Of a stretch of DNA of 64,000 bases, positions 1-12,200 are shown one piece after another. A program made the translations under genes and the position numbers. Below the pieces are notes generated by a model that saw only the letters and a program-made list of their open reading frames with translations, searched no databases and was not told the origin of the DNA. The DNA lies in assembly GCA_020137815.1 (NCBI GenBank), contig CM035353.1:177001-241000 (forward strand), written 5' to 3'. The DNA comes from Hormiphora californensis (lineage: Eukaryota; Ctenophora; Tentaculata; Cydippida; Pleurobrachiidae). Positions within the stretch are counted from its first letter, which is position 1; the number at the start of each line of letters is the position of its first letter.

Positions 1-845
1 TGTGGCGTCTGAGTTGTTCACCGTGTTCCCCATCTGTCAGTAGGCGGTCTTTAGGCGTGCTCACCATTTACACTTAGGGCTTTTTTATCAGTATTGTTGA
101 GCTGCTGATAAGTAGTGTGTGGGCTGTTGGCTTTGTTCCCTTTATTTAATAAAGTCTGTAATTTTTTCATCTAAACAGTTTTTAAGCGTTATGTGGCCAG
201 TTATCTAATTAGTATATCTTGAACTAGGAGTTTTTTCCAAAGTGTGTGAGAATATAAGGACCTTTTCGCGTGAGGTATACCGCTCTGAAGCTCGTCAGTG
301 TCAGTTACAGTTTTACTTATCTGGCCCTGTCGTGTCTGTGGCGGTATACAAAACTTAATATTATTATTATTATTATTTCAAAATTCACAATGTCCGCTCA
401 TCAGCCATCGTCCTTCTTCTTGCCTGTATGGGTGTGTCTCCTGCAATTGACACACACCTGTATACCACAGAAATCTAAAGAATACAATGCAATTACCCTG
501 ATACAGCACGCCTTAATTACTGCATGTATGTCATGTAAACCTATAATACTTGAAAACAGGGACCAACCCTAGTGTTTGTCTGATTTTACATAAAAAGAGA
601 GAGATAGAGAGAGAGGGGGGAGAGATATATGTAGAAACACTATGCAGTTACCACCATGTATAATACATGTGGTTAAGGAACTAAATAACTAATTATGTCA
701 GTTTCCACTAAACCGGCCAATGTGTTGGCGGAACTCCGATTTACCGGACTTCTCAAGGTCACAATATCACATTGAGGTGAAATATATCTGCCTTAGTCAT
801 TTTCCAGGGACTATAGTGTTTTGAAGTACTGGACTACCATTGATG

Positions 846-933
846 GTATCAACTATCACATGTACCGTAATGGTATCACATGTACCGTAATGATGCATAT
901 GTACCGTAATGGTATCACATGTACCGTAATGGT
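846..933. repeat. short minisatellite, about 20-bp unit, 4 copies
   Basis: The unit atggtatcacatgtaccgta recurs about four times with small changes (one copy has atgatgcatatgtaccgta). Confidence 0.75.
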
Positions 934-1070
934 GCAGTCCTAATTGTATCAGGATTTACCCTACATCCGGAATTACAGGGTAGTATCATGCAGTCATCTC
1001 GTCACAAAGATTAGTCAGGAAATTAGGCTCAAATATTCTCTCTATCATTCTATCTCTCTATACTTATCTC

Positions 1071-1074
1071 TCTT

Positions 1075-1135
<61 letters not shown>

Positions 1136-1136
1136 A
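1071..1136. repeat. (CT)n microsatellite
   Basis: Nearly pure CT dinucleotides. Ser/Leu-rich and Arg/Glu-rich frames across it are artefacts. Confidence 0.95.
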
Positions 1137-1625
1137 TTTCTTTCTCTGTGGTTATTAAGGAATTTACACCTCTGCTTGTGTGTGGTATCGCCCCTGCGAC
1201 GCCTCATCGCAAGCTGCCATTCGTGCCAAGTTGAATACTGAAAACACGGGAAATATGTTTTGGGCTTTCTGGTAATCTTCCAATTACAGTCCAACCCCGA
1301 TTTACCGGAGCACTGATCTGATTTATGGGAACATATGGTGTGGTACCTAATGAACTTAGTAATTTATATATTTCAGCCTTATAATACATACATTGCCCTG
1401 CAAGTTTTCCCCTGAACAACCCGGTCTAAACTCCCAGTGCAGGAGATATCTCATTTATTGGAAATGACCCAATATAATGATACGAAACTAATAATCCGCT
1501 TTATTAAATTGACACTAACGTGATACGTATACATAAGAAGATGGAGATCATTAAATAGTTGACCGGTGTTATTGGCATGTTGACATTATAAACTAAATAG
1601 TTAATTAATTTTCAAAAATTCCCAG

Positions 1626-4600
1626 GAACGGTTGAGGACTGAAATTGATGAACTCAAAACTGAGTAAGTTTGTTAGGATTATCATAAAGCAAATACAATG
1701 TGAATTAAAATGGAATGTCTTGGAAATATATGATTCTCCTGTTTCTTATAGTACATATACTTCTTGCAGTAATACCCCCCCCCCCACCTCATCCTCCCTA
1801 CATTGCAGTAATACCCCTCTCATCCTCCCTACATTGCAGTAATACCCCCCCCCCCCTCATCATCCGCCCTACATTGCAGTAATACCCCCTCCCCCCCTCA
1901 TCCCCCCTACATTGCAGTAATACCCCCTCCCCCCCTCATCCCCCCTACATTGCAGTAATACCCCCTCCCCCCCTCATCCCCCCTACATTGCAGTAATACC
2001 CCCTCCCCCCCTCATCCCCCCTACATTGCAGTAATACCGCCTCCCCCCCTCATCCCCCCTACATTGCAGTAATACCCCCTCCCCCCTCATCCCCCCTACA
2101 TTGCAGTAATACCGCCTCCCCCCCTCATCCCCCCTACATTGCAGTAATACCCCCCCCCCCCCTCATCCTCCCTACATTGCAGTAATACCCCCCCCCCCCC
2201 TCATCCCCCTACATTGCAGTAAACAATTGATAACCCCTTCATCTCCGCTAGTAAACAGGAGATGCTGAAACAGATGACGAGTGATGATGATACGGTGCAG
2301 ACTCTCTTTAAGAAGCAAGATGAACAGAGGATTGTCCAGGAGGAAAGACTAAATGAGAGGATTCTCAGCCTTACCAGTCGGGTACGGGTTAACAAGTTTT
2401 ATACCCATTTAGAACAAGTACTTTGGGCAAATTGTGTAATACCATAAACTTGGATTGGGGGCCAGGGTTAGAACATAATAACTCAGGTGAGGGGCCAGTG
2501 TTAGAACATAATAACTCAGGTTAGGGGCCAGTGTTAGAACATAATAACTCAGGTTAGGGGCCAGGGTTAGAACATAATAACTCACTTCCCGGCAGGTGGA
2601 GACAGCAGAAGATACAGTGGATAAAAAGAAGGGAGAGATAGAGCTACTAACTCATCAGATCCAGGAACAGAATCATGTTAGTGCTCAGCTGGATGAGGAA
2701 ACCTGGGGGCGTCTCCCAGCTTCCTCTTCTCTCGTATATCTCACCTTATATCTCTTATCTCCTATCGCTCACCTCGTATCTCAAATCTAGCTAGCTCACT
2801 CTCCCATTTCTTTACCAAATCGTCAGAGCTATACACACACAGTTCTTGTTGAGTCTCCCACCCCTTACTCAACAACACAGTCCACCTATATTGTCCCTCT
2901 GTTGTAGGTCCCCCCCCCCCCACAGTTCATCTGTATTATTGTCCTCTCTGTTGTAGATGATAACGAAGCTAAATGATAAGCTAGAGGGAAGTACCAGAAC
3001 CGGTGCAGAAGCTCAACAGAAACTAATTGAGAAGGAGCGTGGTACCGAAATTATGGAACAGGTATTAGATAAGATTTTTCTTATAACTATTGTCATAATT
3101 AATACTGATGGTACGTCTGTTGATTTGTCAATATTTCCCGTATTTGGGTGTTTCAACATTTCGTTTCCATTGCTTTTTGTTTGATTTCCAATAACTTAAT
3201 TTTGATTACATGATACCCTGCCCTAGTCTGTATCGGAGGTGCGGCGAGAGCTGAGTGATATGCGTGTCGAATTAGAGTGCTCCGAGAACGAGGCGACACG
3301 CTGTAAAGAGGTTTGTTGTTTTTCAGTTTATAAACAGCCTATATCTTGTAACTCATTACGTCATATTGTATCACAGCTAACATCACCATAATTAACATAA
3401 TATCTTCTATTTAAGCTGCTGCAAAGTTTGGAAGTATTTACGGGGACGGAGGTGAGGCATCTTCCCGCCAACCTCTCTCTCTATGACTCGCTCGATAAAC
3501 TACGTGATTTTGTATTGGACAGCAACCAAGTTATAGGTTGGTTACACACCAGATATATAGGGGCAGGTAGCTAGCCTATTGGGGATGAAGTATTACAGGC
3601 CACAGACATGTGAAAGAAATTCAAAGAAGGGACCTCTGTGCCAATGGGTCTCCATTTCCGCTATTGATCTGTCAAGGTGTCGCCGCGATGTGCCCACAAC
3701 TAGGTACATGTGGTGGAGGGTGGACATCTGTACCTCTCTCTCCCCTCTCATTTTCATTTATATTTCCTCCCCTCCGCCCCCGCAGGTGACAGCAGGAGAA
3801 AGTTGGAGACCATGAGTTCTGAAACGAAGGTGAACACGGACGAAACAAAACAGCTCAAACAGGTCCGTGTACAGGGTGTTCATGTGGGATCTTTACAAGC
3901 GTTCATCCCACATGAACACCCTGTATGTAGTGTAATAGTGTATACCTAGACTGTGTATGTGTTATATATAAAGTATATGCAATGTCCTCTCTCTCTCTCT
4001 CTCTTTCTCCTTCTGTATCTCTCTCTCCCTCTCTCTCTCACACACTAACACTTCATCACTTTATCCCTAAACTTGACCACCATGTCCCCCTCGCTGGTCA
4101 ATTTAGTTGACTTTATTTTGAAGAATGTAGTAACTGTATTCTTTTAGATCTTGTTGATTTTCTCATAACGGCATATATAAAAAACTAAGGGACAGGCCCC
4201 AGGGGGGTCATTTTGACCTTATTTCAAACGCGCATATCTCCGGTTCCTGATGCGATAGATACTTGAAATTAGGAGGTTAGGAAGATCATGCCAAGTTCTT
4301 TATTACCTCCAAATTTCAAGTCTTTATCTCATCAGGAACCGGAGAGATAAGATTCTGAGAACTGATTGCCGCACTGCACGTGGGGAAGATCTGTAGAGAG
4401 CGCGCGCACGGCCATTACTAGTTTGTAAGTCGCGCGCGCATGGAACTATCTAATTGTTAGCATTTACCGTAATATAAAGTGTGGTTAACAATTTTAATTT
4501 GAGGTTTTCTGAAATTAGCTCATGTTCATGTTATTATTAAGTTGGTTTAGCGATAATCAATGGCCGAGTATTGAGTTATGACGAGCAATAACCCTTGTAC

Positions 4601-7600
4601 TCCCTTCAGCGTTTGGAGATAGCTGAAAACGAAAATGAAGCTCTTGCCAGCCAGCTGACAGTTTCAAATGCCCACCTCGACTCATCACACAAGGAAATAA
4701 GACAACTGAGAGGTAATAAAGTCGTTTTAAAAATTAGCAGCAAAAGTGCTGTGACCAGGATTCGAACCTGGGTTATTGCGGCCACAACGCAATGTCCTAA
4801 CCACTAGACGATCACAGCTACAGGCCGCTTACGCGACGGAAATTTCGCATTTCTAATCAGTATATTCTTGTGTTGCAGAAACGGTGCTGAAAAATGAAAA
4901 GAGTAAACGTATAATTGAACGACGGTTGAGATCTGTCGAAACAGCGTTAAAGGAAATGGAGAACTTTATTCAGGTAAAGAGCTGCACTAGCAGGAGTTAG
5001 GGCGATAGGCTCAGCTCTATTCCGACAGAATTAAATTTCGATAATTTGAATTTTGAATATGTTTTTGTTTGCATGTCTCGATCCTCTTTTCGTGCGGTCC
5101 ATGTAAAGGAGGGTTAGAACATAACAATATTATTCTTTACAGGTCACGAAGATTCAGAATATCGATAGTAAAAAGGTGAAAGAGGCCCATGAAAGCCTAC
5201 AAAAACATGTCAAGGGACTGATCGATTGCCCGGTAATTCTAAAGATCTTCATTCTCCATTGATTCCCACAATCCCGATACGCGGTCATTACCCCCCCCCC
5301 CCCCCCCCAACCCCCCGCAATGAGGCATGACACCAACTCACTGATTTACATTTTTTTAGGATGGCGAGGGTACGGGTTCTGTTGAGGTAGAATTGGTTGT
5401 TGAGGAGTTACTGATACTAAGAGACGAGGTAGTGAAGATGAGGCAAGAGTGCAAAGTGCTCAGGGGGGAGAGAAACACAGCAACAAAGAAACTGCAACAC
5501 GAGCAACATTGGGTTGATAGTAAGTGGGCCATGCAACCTCAATTTAGAGCATCATCTCATTTTTTCCCTGCCCGGGTGGATCCACCCGGATAATTTTTTG
5601 GGGTATTTGAGCACGAAATTCATCAAGAAATCCTGTTTTGAAACTTTTTCATCAATTTTACCTCCATTTGTGGCAGGGAAACAACGCATTATGAATAGGT
5701 ACAAGATGCAATAATTCTTGTTTTGAAGCTACATAACCTCTCAATTAGAATCATCCAGATAATCAATCGATAATAACTTCTTATCTATCTTATCTATCTT
5801 ATCTATCTATCTATCTACGGAGTGTTTATTTCTCAGTATCGACCATACTTCATTTTTTCCGATAATAACTCGCCAAATCTTCATTTTAGAGCTCCGCCAA
5901 AAAGAGGAATCCTTGACATCAACATTGGATGAAAAGAACGGCCAGTTGTCATCTGTGAAACATGAGCTGCAGCTGAAGGAACGACTTCTATCCGACAAGG
6001 AACGGGCATTCCAAATCAGACAGGTAAGAAGTTCCCTTATACTAAAGACTTCCAGGCCGAGTTGTAACCCCTCTGATTATATGATACGCGGGAACCTGCA
6101 GAAGAGGGCCGCGGTAATGCCGTTGCTTAAACTATATTCTACGTCCGGGCGTCCTCAATTTGTGTGGGGAGTGCGGACTCAGTGTCAGCTGCGATTCAAT
6201 ATTTGAGTCACCTGGCATGACAGGTTTTGTCTCGGTATAAACAATGTAAAACCCTTGTTACAGCGTGAACTGGAGGACGAGATTAAAGAATTGAGAAGAG
6301 CTCACCAGATAGCTATGTCTGGGGAGCAATGTGGACATAGCTCTCTCCTGGGTGACTTGGACAACCTTCGGCAGCAGCTAGAGGTGTGTCTAATAATACA
6401 GCTAATGTAGCTAAACAAATAGTTCAAGAGTTCAAAATAAATAGTTATACATATAGATATTTGGCTTGAGTTAATAGCTCAATCAAGAGGTTCATGTTCA
6501 AGATATAATAGAGGTAGGGGAGCCACAGGTAATATGGGAAATTTGGTAAAATGGGAAATCGGTGTTTTGAAAAGATTGGCCATGTTACATGCTCATAAAT
6601 AGTTAATAACTCTTATTATTGATCTTAGATTAGTTCTGAAACCGTTTATAGCCCTGGGGGAAGTGTTTGGATGGTACACTAGCACCCTCGTCATCTTAAA
6701 ATAAGGAAAGTAAAAATTCAGGCCACTTTTTTCATTTGGTACACACGTCTCTGTTTCTTTGAGAAATTATCGATTGGCTTAGTTTATGAGCAAGACATTT
6801 ATTAGCGATCCCGGAAGAGATCAGAGCATCAGAATGAACTTGTCTAATTATAATTAGCTAATTATAGAAACTCATGATTTTGGTATAATGGGATACTTTT
6901 ATTTTACTGAAATGGGATACCCCATTTTACCAAACTTTCACTATCCCATTTTTCCAAAACATGTTTTTGAAAAATGGGATACTGAAATTTTGGCTGTTTA
7001 AACGGCCATTTTAAACGCAAATTTCTCAGTTACGATTATTAATATAGCCTATTTTCGTTCATAACTCGTATTCTCTGAAAAAAAATGCACCGAGTCACAA
7101 CTGCAGAATACGACTACACGTGTGGATATAATTATTTAATTCTCATTAATCTAATCTTCTATTATAGACACCAAAAGGTTTCTGGTATCCGTGTAGCTTT
7201 CTTGGTTTAGCAGTTACTAAATATTATCCACATTTATGTGTTAACGATCAACTTTTTGGTCCCCAATTCTTTAGCAAATTTTAGAGAATTTCTAAATTTT
7301 GGACCTGTCTGAAATTATATACAGGTAGAACCCCGCTAGGAAATGAACCTGTTCACGCTTTTACCCCTCCTGTTGAACTTAGTAGGGGGAAACTCTAACT
7401 AAATGGCATCCCATTAATGGGATCCCATCAGCAGTACAACTCTAACTGATAATGAACCACAGTGATGGTTCTTTCTCTGTATTCTCTCTGAAGCGGTACA
7501 TTGGGCATGCCCGGGCATTGATTGATTGGGCGCGCACACAGAGAGAATACAGAGAAAGAACCATCACTGTGGTCCATTATCAGTTAGAGTTGTACTGCTG

Positions 7601-8970
7601 ATGGGATCCCATTAATGGGATCCCATTCAGTTAGAGTTTCCCCTAGTGTAAAATGAGGCTTTATGGACCTGTTGGTGAAGAAATTAGGTAGCTTGTTCAT
7701 AACTTTTCATGATTTCACGGCTGCCTGCTAATATAGGGCCTTCAGACCATTTACTAATTATAAACAAAACTTAAATACCATTACAAACTAGTTTAATCCA
7801 AGCAAAGTGCAATTTTAAGTTACCATATTTAAGGAAAATTAATTTGGATAAAATGGGATACCAATTTTTTGATAAAATGGGATATCCCATTTTCGTTAAA
7901 AATGGGTATCCCATTTCACCAAAATAAAATTCCGCTGCAAATTTTCAAGGTAATATGGGATAGTGCGAGATCTCCGTTGTGGAGCATTCGTTGGGGTAAT
8001 TTTGGTGGTAATGTGTTAGCCTGGTCCAAATAAGACACACCTATGAAGACGGCGTGACTTTATTGTCATCTGAAAAAAAATTATGGCCAAAAGTTGTTAG
8101 GTATCCCATATTACCTGTGGCTCCCCTACACACATCCTTTCCTCCCATTGACAGTATATATTAATAGCATGTTCTAGGTGGCTCGTAATACAGTAACATA
8201 TAAGGAGCAGGAACTGGTGAAGACACAACGGGATATTTCAGAAATGCGGGAAAAGTTAAAGACATCCAACACCGAGAAGCTTCATGATCAGATACTAAAA
8301 CTAAACATTGCTAACGCTACGGTACTTATAATTGAAATATTATATTAATTATTATGTCAATTAATCATTTTAGTTATTCAATACTATTCATTGGTATTAT
8401 ACCAATGAACAGTATTGTAGTACACCAGAACTGCATGCGAGAATTTGGTTTACACTTTACCCGGTAGGAAACTAGTTTGTATATTTTGCAGTTGCAAGCA
8501 CAGTTAACGGGGCTAACTGGTGATGATAACGAGGTTAACCAAGCCGAGGAAAAGAACAATCTACTGACTGTTATCAACAACAGCAAAATCGAGGTACTCC
8601 CCATAATTTGTTATATGATTAGATGACTGGGTAAAATGGTCTATTACTTTTTAGTGCACGAGGCCGAAGGCCGAGTGTTCTAAATACAACAATAATGAAC
8701 CGAGACCGAGAGGTCGAGGTAGATCCTTTTACTTAGCTGCCGAGCCTGCGAGGCACGCTAAGTGTAACTACTGAGCGAGCCTGCGAGCTCTGTAGTTGTA
8801 CTTTTGGGCCGAGCCTGCGAGGCCTAAAAGTGAAAGAATCTTTAACATTATTGTTGTGTAATAGAGCATGTAAAAGCAGTCATCTAATTTTATTAGATGA
8901 TTTTGGAAACAAACTGAGTGAAAGAGATAAAGATTGAGTGAGAGAGAGAGAGAGAGAAAGAGAAAGAGAA

Positions 8971-9045
<75 letters not shown>

Positions 9046-9233
9046 TGTGCAGTAGTCACTACTACACAGTGCACACACCCTAACCCTTATCTTTTCTTCC
9101 CCTCTGCAACTATAGGTCACGTGATCGTCACGTGATGGCACCACCCCAATGAGCGTCCTGCATCTGCTTTCCCTCTCTGCCTTCGATTCTCTCTTTTCCT
9201 ATCTCTCTTTCTCTCACACACACACATTCTCTT

Positions 9234-9284
<51 letters not shown>

Positions 9285-12200
9285 TAATCTTTATCTCGTT
9301 CACTCAGTTTGTAATGTTTGTAATGTTCACACTGTGTGTGTGTGTGACTAGAAAGTGTCTAATTTTTCACATACCACTGCAACGGTATTTTACTTTATAA
9401 TTACTAGTGTTTTTGCAGTGGTCTAAGTTTTCACAGTACACTGTAACCACCGGAAACGGTGTACTGTGAAAACTTAGACAACCGGTTAAAATTGTCTAAT
9501 ATGTTCTAACCCTCCTTTACATTTGTAAACACAGTCTAGCTAGGCAACCCATAATCTTGTCTTGTCATGATAATGTTTTGTGAAATGGAGTAGATCTAGA
9601 TCGACTGGAATATATGACAATTACTGTCATATTTTGAGCATTATGCATTCATTTGCCGAGGTAGACTGCCATTCATTTGTTATATCTACAGTTGGAGGAA
9701 GTAAAGAGAAAGTTGTACCAGTCTGAATTGAAGAAAGATACCTTGACTTCTGCTATTGATGAGATAAAGGCACAACATGATCTGGAACGGGACAAGTTAG
9801 TTTTTTATATTTCAGTCTTGGTAACGAAGTTACTCCTCCCTTGCCAGCACGCCAGGGCCGGGTATTTCATAACTGTTTGTCGTTAGGCATTCCTAATTAT
9901 TTGTATAGGTACAAAAAGGATTTAACTGACTTCCACGAGAGGGTTACCACCCAGAAGGAACAGCTAAAAAGGAGCTTTTCAGAATTTGAAACGCTGAACA
10001 AGAAATACCTTGAAACTAAAAAACAAAAGTAAGAAACACACACTTCATTTCAGATCACATCACCATGGAACTCATCACCAATCAACACATGATCACATCC
10101 ACCGAATAATGATGTTTTGTAATAACAGAGAGCTCGCGGAGGAGGAGTCAATCCGGTTGGGAGAGAGAGTTAACCAACTTAGACAGAGTACTACAACAGA
10201 AGCAGATCGATTGGGTAGGTTATAATGGGGGGGGGGGGGGGGGGGGGGCAAGGCCAAACCCGCCCTGAAATCCGGGTCTCAGCTGGCTTTTTTTGATCTG
10301 GCTTTTTGATCTGGCATTTTTTATCTGGCTTTTTCGAATGAGGTACCCCCCCCCCGGTCTGTATACTTGGATGTCTATTTTCCTTCAATCCTTCAATTCA
10401 ATTTAATCTGTTTCTATCTAGCACACTTGGAGCAGGAGGTGTCCAAGAAGGCGGATGAAGTTGTTACACTGAATGAGAAGAGTAGAGCATACGAGGCAAA
10501 GGTAAGGGGAATATAAACTTTATCAGATAAGACTTTCAAGTCTCTCTATCGAGCTATTGGTGGTATTTTCCTATATTTAGTCAGCCATGGTTACAGCTCT
10601 CTCTCTCACACATTACACCCCACATCTCACACACGTTACACCCCCCCCCCCCTCCCAGATACAGGAGCTGGAGGGTCAAGTTGCCCAATTACAAAGGGCG
10701 GTCCTGTCATTGGAACAGACCAAGACAACTCTCCAGTTGAAATACGCGGATGTATCCCAGAAGTATGAGAGGGAGAAGGACTACTTTGAAAATGTTAAGC
10801 AAAAACTCAAATCTCGTGCTAAGAGTTACAAGTAAGTTTGGTATCCAAGACACCTCACACTCAGGCCGCTTCGGCAAGGGAGGGGTAACTTCGTTACCAA
10901 CAAGTAAGTGGGCCGTTATTATTTGACGGCCGTTCTCCCCGGAAGTGCCAGCTGCGATACTGCTACTGCAGTTTTAACTTGTTGAGTATTTCTACTTGTT
11001 ACTCAACAAGTTTTAACAATTCACAATCACAATCACACATAAGAGCTGTGATTCAAATAACCAATAATGTGATACTTGCAGGATGCACTACTAATCGTGT
11101 GATACTTGCAGGATGCACTACTAATCGTGTGATACTTGCAGGATGCACTACTAATCGTGTGATACTTGCAGGATGCACTACTAATCGTGTGATACTTGCA
11201 GGATGCACTACTAATCGTGTGATACTTGCAGGATGCACTACTAATCGTGTGATACTTGCAGGATGCACTACTAATCGTGTGATACTTGCAGGATGCACTA
11301 CTAATAGTGTGATACTTGCAGGATGCACTACTAATCGTGTGATACTTGCAGGATGCACTACTAATCGTGTGATACTTGCAGGATGCACTACTAATCGTGT
11401 GATACTTGCAGGATGCACTACTAATCGTGTGATACTTGCAGGATGCACTACTAATAGTGTGATACTTGCAGGATGCACTACTAATCGTGTGATACTTGCA
11501 GGATGCACTACTAATCGTGTGATACTTGCAGGATGCACTACTAATCGTGTGATACTTGCAGGATGCACTACTAATCGTGTGATACTTGCAGGATGCACTA
11601 CGAGAAAGAGAACACAGCTCTAACTAACAAGTCTGCATTGCTGGAGGAGGAGGCCGCCCTGCTAAAGATGACTGTGTCTAAAGAGGAGAGTTGGAGAATG
11701 ACAACAGATCGGGCGATATCAGAGTGGCGTACCAAATCTGGGGATCTGGAGACAACGTGAGACGATTATAGCTGTCAGAAATATAATGTGACACACTGAC
11801 AGATCTACCGAACAGAATGAAACTGAATGGACTGGATCAGAGACAAGAAACAATCATCAAATTAATTTCATGTGTTCTCAGTAATGCTGCGTTGAAGGAT
11901 GAGCTACGTCTTGTGAAGAGTGAACTACACGCTACACGGTGTAAACTGTCCGGTCGACAGGAAGAGGTAACCCCCCCCCCCGGCCCCCCGGAGGGAGGGT
12001 TTAATATTCGATTAAGATTCAAATTGATTCCTTATGGCATTATTCATCCAATTCTAATTCAATAATCAATTAATTAATTACTGCAGATAGCAGCGTTATC
12101 TGCTGAGGTACACCACGTGTCTCGTGCACAACACCACTACGAGAGAATGTATAGGACTCTGGAGGCGAAGAGCAGAGCCGACACAGCCATGACACAGGTA

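Larger units (their letters stand above)
1..1600. other. 5' flank with no supported gene
   Basis: I see no exon here that can be joined in phase to the coiled-coil gene starting at 1626. Open frames in this stretch are short or come from the (CT)n tract. It holds a 20-bp tandem repeat near 846-933, a (CT)n tract near 1071-1136, and a fragment near 1290-1315 that resembles the ends of the pogo-like miniature elements found further along (CCCCGATTTACCGG). The first exons of the coiled-coil gene may lie here unrecognised or upstream of the window. Confidence 0.6.

Noticed and set aside
11071-11580. CRISPR-like array
   Set aside because: The units are contiguous, with no spacers, and lie in an intron of a eukaryotic gene.
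10979-11623. 214-codon frame encoding about 18 repeats of a ten-residue unit, and a 181-codon antisense frame
   Set aside because: The 30-bp repeat has no stop in these phases, so any frame is open. The true exon frame across the array is different and contains a stop in each unit.
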